Source: Chlamydiales bacterium STE3 (lineage in GTDB: Bacteria; Chlamydiota; Chlamydiia; Chlamydiales; Parachlamydiaceae). From it: 64,000 nucleotides of DNA. Where the stretch lies: the NCBI GenBank assembly GCA_011125455.1, contig VKHO01000041.1:29710-93709 (forward strand). The letters are read 5' to 3'. Shown here in pieces: positions 60,249 through 64,000 of the stretch. Both the position numbers and the translations under genes were made by a program. How positions within the stretch are numbered: position 1 is the first letter of the stretch; every line of letters begins with the position of its first letter. The notes under the pieces are model-generated. The model had not been told where the DNA came from, did not search any database, and was given only the letters and a program-made list of their open reading frames with translations.

Positions 60249-61766
60249 ATGGCTTCTGTCACAAATCATTTAGATTTTTCTCATATCTGGAACGACCCCC
60301 TTAAAACTACTCTTGTTTTAAATGTCCTTAATGGGCACAAAGTAGCCTATGACGCGACCTGGAAAGTTGATGGCAAAGCAATTACTCCCAAACATCCTAT
60401 CACACGCCTTTTTTGGAGAGTCCTTCATTGGTTCAAATCCTGCTGTTCAAACGCTTACAAAAAAAGGTATAACCAAGCTGTTAGGCATTTGATGGATGTT
60501 CAGAAGGAAAAAAATGTCGTCAAGAAAACTTCTGAGGCCGGCCTTGTTATCATTTCGAAAAATGATCATCGAACAAACTTGCAAACAGAAATCAAACAAG
60601 CTGAAGAGGAACTTCACCAATTAGCTAATGACCTACTTACTTTGGAAAGCTCTTTTGCAAAGGATAAGTCAGAAAAAAATCTGCTTTTAGCTGACTATCA
60701 AACCGCTTTAGAAAATTTAAAATCTTATCAAGAACAACGCAAGAAGGCTGAGCAAGCATTCCTTTCTTCTTTCTTTAAATCCAAGAATAAACAGCTTCAG
60801 GATTTGGAAGAGAGATTAAGGAGATTCCCGCACTTAAAAGAAACAGCTTTTACGAAGATGCAACTAGATGACCTTTCCGTTGTCATCGAACATCACGATG
60901 ATTATGTTAAGAGGCTGACTGAAGAAATCGAAGTGATGCAGAAAACTTTTTGTCAGAAAACAAAATCGCTTGAAGAGCAAATAGAGGAAATTAAACAAAA
61001 AAAAGAGGAGCTGATGGATTCCTTAAAACTCAGCGAAGGCAATCCCCGTCGCGGATTTCCTGCAATTCCTGGCTGTTCTTTTCCCTCCGAAGCTGAAAGA
61101 TCTTTTCTAACTGAACAAAAAGAGGCCATTTCTATTAAAGATCAGGTGGATCTTTTGGTAAATGCTTTTTCTAAAAATGAAACAAGAGCTCTATTAAAAA
61201 ATATTGAACAACAAAGCAGCCCTCAGCTGGCGCTTCTTTTAGGAGGCCTCTTGCATCAATTATTTAGCAGAAGCGGTGGTGCAGAGCAAATTTCTTCAAT
61301 TGATGGCCCTGACAAAAAAGGAATCTATACCCTTATCTTAAAAAAGCCTTTACGTTTTTGGATTGACACAAAAGATAAGCAAGGCGCGAATCGAACCCCT
61401 GGTGGGGCGATTTTCACTTTAGGTGACAAGAAGCACAACAAAGTGGAAATGAAATTCAGTAAAGATAAAATTGAATTTTTAGAGGGTTTCGAAACTTTTG
61501 CTACCTTCCCTAATGATTTAAAAATTCCTGAATGGATCAAGAAACAATTTAAGCACGCACAAGCTACAATTTTTGCTTTATCCCTAATTAACTCTGAAGA
61601 AATTGTAATAAGAGCGGGTAAAAGTTTTCCTATAATTGGAAAATTAGAAAATACCAAACCAGCTTCTTTTTCCGGTCTCAACCAAAAGTGGAGCAAGGAA
61701 GCCGAGCTAGTGCCAGATAAGGAAACTAATGCATCCTTTATCGATAAAAAAAAAGAAGGGGCTTAG
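60249..61766 (+). CDS. Coiled-coil hypothetical protein, possible effector
   Basis: A 505-residue protein without signal peptide or TM helix. The N-terminal ~85 residues contain a Trp/Cys-rich helix (ITRLFWRVLHWFKSCCSNAYKKRY). A coiled coil occupies about 112-265 (EIKQAEEELHQLANDLLTLE ... SLEEQIEEIKQKKEELMDSL). The C-terminal part (about 355-470) looks like a compact beta-rich domain (GIYTLILKKPLRFWIDTKDKQ ... AIFTLGDKKHNKVEMKFS) that I do not recognise. Size and layout fit chlamydial secreted proteins, but that is only inference. Confidence 0.65.
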   Translation: MASVTNHLDFSHIWNDPLKTTLVLNVLNGHKVAYDATWKVDGKAITPKHPITRLFWRVLHWFKSCCSNAYKKRYNQAVRHLMDVQKEKNVVKKTSEAGLVIISKNDHRTNLQTEIKQAEEELHQLANDLLTLESSFAKDKSEKNLLLADYQTALENLKSYQEQRKKAEQAFLSSFFKSKNKQLQDLEERLRRFPHLKETAFTKMQLDDLSVVIEHHDDYVKRLTEEIEVMQKTFCQKTKSLEEQIEEIKQKKEELMDSLKLSEGNPRRGFPAIPGCSFPSEAERSFLTEQKEAISIKDQVDLLVNAFSKNETRALLKNIEQQSSPQLALLLGGLLHQLFSRSGGAEQISSIDGPDKKGIYTLILKKPLRFWIDTKDKQGANRTPGGAIFTLGDKKHNKVEMKFSKDKIEFLEGFETFATFPNDLKIPEWIKKQFKHAQATIFALSLINSEEIVIRAGKSFPIIGKLENTKPASFSGLNQKWSKEAELVPDKETNASFIDKKKEGA

Positions 61767-61828
61767 CTAACCCATTTTACCCTCTTTTTTTTAAGTCCTG
61801 ATATCTCTTTCAAACTCCCCCCTCATGC

Positions 61829-61975
61829 TTATGGAGGCTGAACAAAAGGGCTACCTGGGCCCTGATAATTAAACATTTCATGAAATGTTAGAGGGTGAAA
61901 AAAATACATATAGCTCAGGAAAAGCAAGATAGCTCCCCAAAAAAGGAAAATAGCATTCCGCAGTTTTCTATTCAT
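61829..61975 (-). CDS. Small single-pass membrane protein, 48 aa
   Basis: The frame reads MNRKLRNAIFLFWGAILLFL, then SYMYFFHPLTFHEMFNYQGP and GSPFVQPP. One TM helix (about 7-26) is preceded by basic residues, giving an N-in orientation, with a short aromatic, proline-ended tail. GAAGGA lies about nine bases before the ATG. Composition is clearly protein-like. It is antisense to its neighbours and stands alone. Confidence 0.6.
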   Translation of the reverse strand: MNRKLRNAIFLFWGAILLFLSYMYFFHPLTFHEMFNYQGPGSPFVQPP

Positions 61976-62423
61976 CTCCTCTCTTCCTTCTAGTCAGTTT
62001 ATAAACAAGGTGACTTAAATATTATGAAGAAATGCCTTTAGATTTCTCTTACTTAATCTAAGAAGGCTTAAGACAAGCTTGCTTGTTGCAAAAATAGCCT
62101 TTTTGACAGACCCACTTATTTGAAAGTTTTCTAACAAAACCTTAAAAAAAACAACAAAAATTTTATTGCTATTACTACATTTAAATGTAAGTAATGTAGT
62201 TAAACATATTGATAAAGAGCTATTTAGCTATAAAAAATTCAGGGCTATTTTATATTATTTTATGCCTCCCAAATGGCATTTGAAACAGTTAAATAAATGA
62301 TTTGCAAGAATAAATTTTCAAAAAAATGAAAATTTTGCTTTGAACTAAGGCAAACTTTTGGCAAGATAAGTTTGAAAGCTCAAATTGAGTTATTTTTCAC
62401 GCTTAAACAAAGGGAAACTATAT
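61976..62423. other. 448-bp AT-rich leader region of the beta-barrel gene
   Basis: No open frame of note. A TTGACA occurs near 62103 without a good -10. Several short inverted repeats are present: ACTACATT/AATGTAGT (62174-62200), AGCTA..TAGCT (about 62218-62231) and CAAATG/CATTTG (about 62269-62283). These suggest a long, structured 5' leader for the outer-membrane protein gene. Confidence 0.45.
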
Positions 62424-63011
62424 ATGAAAAAGATGATCTGCTTATTTGCTGCAATGCTGGCATTCGTATTGCCTACTGCAGTTTCTGCCTTAGATGTAGA
62501 AGGCTTTTATGTTGGCGCATTGGGTGGAGCAAATTTCTTAGAAGCAAACAAAAGAAATGGTGTAAAAGCTAAATTCAAAACTGGTTACAATGCTGGCGGC
62601 ATGATTGGTTACAGATGGTGCACAGGATTACGTTTAGAAGGTGAAGCAAGCTACCGTCACAATAAAGTTAGAAACTTTAAATTTGGTGGCGTACGCTACA
62701 GCCCAGGTGGCCACTGCCGTTCATGGTCTTACATGGCTAACGTTTTTTATGATTTCTCTGATTACTATTTCTGGTCCGTTACTCCTTATGTTGGCGCAGG
62801 TATCGGCTACACAAATGAAAGAGTAAGAGTTGGTTCAGATACTATTGGTTTCCGTCACGACAAAAATGGTTTTGCTTGGCAAGTAATTGGCGGCTTAGCA
62901 TACCCAATCTGTGATGTAGCTGAGTTAGCAGTTGAGTACCGTTTCCACAAAGGTCGCGCAAGAAAGCTTTACCACCACTTTGCTGGTGCTACAGTTAGAT
63001 ACTTCTTCTAA
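62424..63011 (+). CDS. Outer-membrane beta-barrel protein (OmpA/Opa-like, 8-strand)
   Basis: A 195-aa protein with a cleavable signal peptide (MKKMICLFAAMLAFVLPTAV SA). Alternating strands follow: GFYVGALGGANFLEA, YNAGGMIGYRW, GLRLEGEASYRHN, WSVTPYVGAGIGYTN, FAWQVIGGLAY and VAELAVEYRFHKG. The C-terminus GATVRYFF ends in the Phe expected of barrels folded by BamA. The start at 62424 has AGGGAAA; the longer TTG-started frame from 62385 would add 13 residues before the signal and is rejected. Probably a surface protein with an 8-stranded barrel. Two Cys (in the WCTGL and GGHCRSW loops) and one in PICDV may form disulfides, as in other chlamydial envelopes. Confidence 0.85.
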   Translation: MKKMICLFAAMLAFVLPTAVSALDVEGFYVGALGGANFLEANKRNGVKAKFKTGYNAGGMIGYRWCTGLRLEGEASYRHNKVRNFKFGGVRYSPGGHCRSWSYMANVFYDFSDYYFWSVTPYVGAGIGYTNERVRVGSDTIGFRHDKNGFAWQVIGGLAYPICDVAELAVEYRFHKGRARKLYHHFAGATVRYFF

Positions 63012-63033
63012 AGCAACCTTTAAAAGAATTTTG

Positions 63034-63058
63034 GGCGGGAATTTTCCCGCCTTTTTTT
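63034..63058 (+). terminator. Intrinsic terminator of the beta-barrel gene
   Basis: GGCGGGAA-TT-TTCCCGCC followed by seven T: a perfect 8-bp GC-rich stem 22 bp after the stop. Confidence 0.93.
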
Positions 63059-63335
63059 ATGCCTAAAATACATGTCTGGCATTCCTCGCCAGAAGATGCT
63101 CTAGGTCTTTACCCATGCATGTTGCCAAAAGTATTTAAAAAGCACTCCAAATCCTTTATATTTCCTTAAGATTGTTAGCTTTGTTTTGCATTAAGTCTAC
63201 TATTAATGATGGAGACTTTAAGCATTACGCAGTAATCACTTTGTTACTGCATTCCACTTCTCAAAGCAAGACCTGGCCTCAATCTAGATGGGTTACAATA
63301 CCTGAAAGGTTCTTTCCATACTTAATCTATCAATT
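63059..63335. other. Intergenic region with two hairpins
   Basis: No gene is seen. GCAGTAA-tcactttg-TTACTGC (63229-63250) and an imperfect TTAAGTCT/AGACTTTAA pair (63191-63221) lie downstream of the minus-strand gene at 63336 and may mark its 3' end. Neither is followed by a U-run. Confidence 0.4.
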
Positions 63336-63611
63336 CTAGGAATAAATGCGGTTTCTATGGTAAGCATAACCTCCCAAAGAAATTCCCAGTAAACCTACAC
63401 ACAAAAGTGTGACAGCGGTGAGTGGAATTGCAATAATCCCTATTCCTGTAACTATGGAAGCAAAAGCACCAGCAGCACACAAAGCGGCAAGCGTCGCAAA
63501 TACTACAAAAGCGACAGCTGAAACGATACAACCTCCTCGGGCCCAATTATTTGTTTTTGGTTTTAATGTGTATTCAGCTTGTACGTATTGACTGGTATCA
63601 ATTCCAGACAT
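63336..63611 (-). CDS. Small protein with bilobed hydrophobic domain (Inc-like candidate)
   Basis: A 91-aa protein with an AAAGGAG site five bases before the ATG. Residues 1-25 are hydrophilic (MSGIDTSQYVQAEYTLKPKT). Two adjacent hydrophobic segments (about 28-51 CIVSAVAFVVFATLAALCAAGAF and 54-78 IVTGIGIIAIPLTAVTLLCVG) are separated by a minimal turn, then a short tail YHRNRIYS. A hydrophobic hairpin of this kind without a signal peptide is the hallmark of chlamydial inclusion-membrane (Inc) proteins inserted by type III secretion. A plain inner-membrane protein is the alternative. Confidence 0.65.
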   Translation of the reverse strand: MSGIDTSQYVQAEYTLKPKTNNWARGGCIVSAVAFVVFATLAALCAAGAFASIVTGIGIIAIPLTAVTLLCVGLLGISLGGYAYHRNRIYS

Positions 63612-64000
63612 TTAAACTCCTTTATTAGAAAAAATATTATTGTTTTTTAATATAAAAAAACATTTAAACATATTACAATTAGTTAGTAAATAGTTTAAAT
63701 AAAAACACAAAACTATTTAAATAAAAGAAAGGTTTAAAAGTGTTGCTCTAACTACAGCAACATTGAAGCAAGCATGGATCTGGGGAAGCTCTCAGTCTAG
63801 GACTCTTTTCCCCTTTTCTTCTCATGCAAAAAATCATTTTTGACGGTAACCGATCAACTTTAAAGGCTAAACGTTGATTTTATACTAGTAGGTGTTAGTA
63901 ATTCATGTTGTGCTAAATCGGGTAGACGGGAAGAAAGTTAACGAAAGAATTAAAAGAAATTAGAAATTGACGTATCGTAGCTCGATATCCTAGCAAGATA
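63612..64000. other. Right-edge intergenic region with possible small RNA
   Basis: The first ~110 bp are A/T-only in long stretches and should hold the promoter of the 63336 gene. No open frame of note is found to the window end. Two hairpins at 63741-63817 are listed separately. Confidence 0.4.
63741..63817 (+). ncRNA. Candidate small RNA 3' part: hairpin plus terminator-like hairpin
   Basis: TGTTGCT-ctaactac-AGCAACA (63741-63762) is a perfect 7-bp stem. Twenty bases on, GGGGAA ... AGTC-tag-GACT ... TTCCCC (63782-63813) forms an interrupted hairpin followed by TTTTCTTCTC. No open frame on this strand lies within several hundred bases upstream, so the terminator-like end is unexplained by a gene. 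The 5' end and promoter are not identifiable. Confidence 0.3.

Noticed and set aside
61380..61420. GGTTC-like GAATCGAACCCC string resembling a tRNA T arm
   Set aside because: It is inside a coding frame and no acceptor, D or anticodon arm can be built around it.
62385..62423. Thirteen-residue N-terminal extension of the beta-barrel protein
   Set aside because: It relies on a TTG and would bury the signal peptide. The ATG at 62424 has AGGGAAA and places the signal peptide at the N-terminus.

Overview
The window looks like chromosome of an environmental, amoeba-associated member of the Chlamydiota (Parachlamydia-like), not of the animal-pathogen family Chlamydiaceae. The evidence is gene content and order. 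There is a division/peptidoglycan run rsmH-ftsL-pbp3-murE-amiA next to two small genes that I recognise as the CT273/CT274 type of Chlamydia. There is a roughly 720-residue GreA with the chlamydial N-terminal extension, an adjacent aspartate/aromatic aminotransferase and MreC, a gpsA/UDP-sugar pyrophosphorylase pair, a sigma-66-type rpoD, a GTP-free small coding load and AT-rich DNA. Genes absent from classical Chlamydia (Wza/Wzc-like export proteins, an RHS/YD protein, a class D beta-lactamase, giant ankyrin proteins, BON/YciE stress genes) indicate the larger genome of the amoebal chlamydiae. Species cannot be fixed from the sequence alone.

Layout. 1-340: start of sufB (minus strand, cut by the window edge). 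531-4498: Wza-like lipoprotein and a Wzc-like chain-length protein whose kinase part has lost its P-loop. 4622-4695: tRNA-Arg(CCT). 4719-10149: minus-strand cell-wall operon rsmH-ftsL-pbp3-murE-amiA with 4-bp overlaps. 10304-11152: CT273/CT274-like pair. 11173-12336: PseC-like aminotransferase. 12826-18647: mreC, aspC-type aminotransferase, tRNA-Ala(GGC), NYN nuclease, rdgB, greA. 18829-20420: small proline-rich protein and a CgeB-like glycosyltransferase. 20561-24511: RHS/YD protein with a broken DUF4347-like fragment behind it and small ORFs before it. 24553-27740: mutY, GT2 glycosyltransferase (apparent CTG start), BCP peroxiredoxin, class D beta-lactamase. 27846-42323: two tandem giant paralogues (2,441 and 2,353 aa). 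42431-47669: waaF-like heptosyltransferase, membrane protein, UDP-sugar pyrophosphorylase, gpsA, nnr. 47799-51013: WD40-like protein, PAS-domain membrane protein, CoiA-like protein. 51081-53220: rpoD bracketed by two inverted copies of a ~167-bp MITE-like element. 53281-55485: DinG-type helicase. 55741-58848: stress cluster (two BON proteins, glycine-zipper protein, YciE/DUF892, DUF3309). 58961-63611: methyltransferase, coiled-coil protein, two small membrane proteins (one Inc-like) and an outer-membrane beta-barrel protein.

How the parts work together. The left third is mostly conserved chlamydial housekeeping: divisome peptidoglycan synthesis and remodelling (FtsI, MurE, AmiA, FtsL, MreC), nucleotide-pool cleaning (RdgB) and transcript cleavage (GreA). 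The centre is accessory. The most unusual objects are the two giant proteins. They are full-length paralogues sharing an N-terminal region with a pattern resembling a class II nucleotidyltransferase (GS...DxD...D...RFT), a long helical body and C-terminal ankyrin repeats. Each also has the same promoter-like box. They are the best candidates for an undescribed effector or toxin-like system. The rpoD-flanking inverted elements, the degenerate Wzc, the tip-less RHS protein with adjacent debris, and a possible small RNA near the right edge are secondary leads.

All calls were made by reading the sequence, with no database search. Domain assignments rest on recalled family motifs and should be read at the stated confidence.
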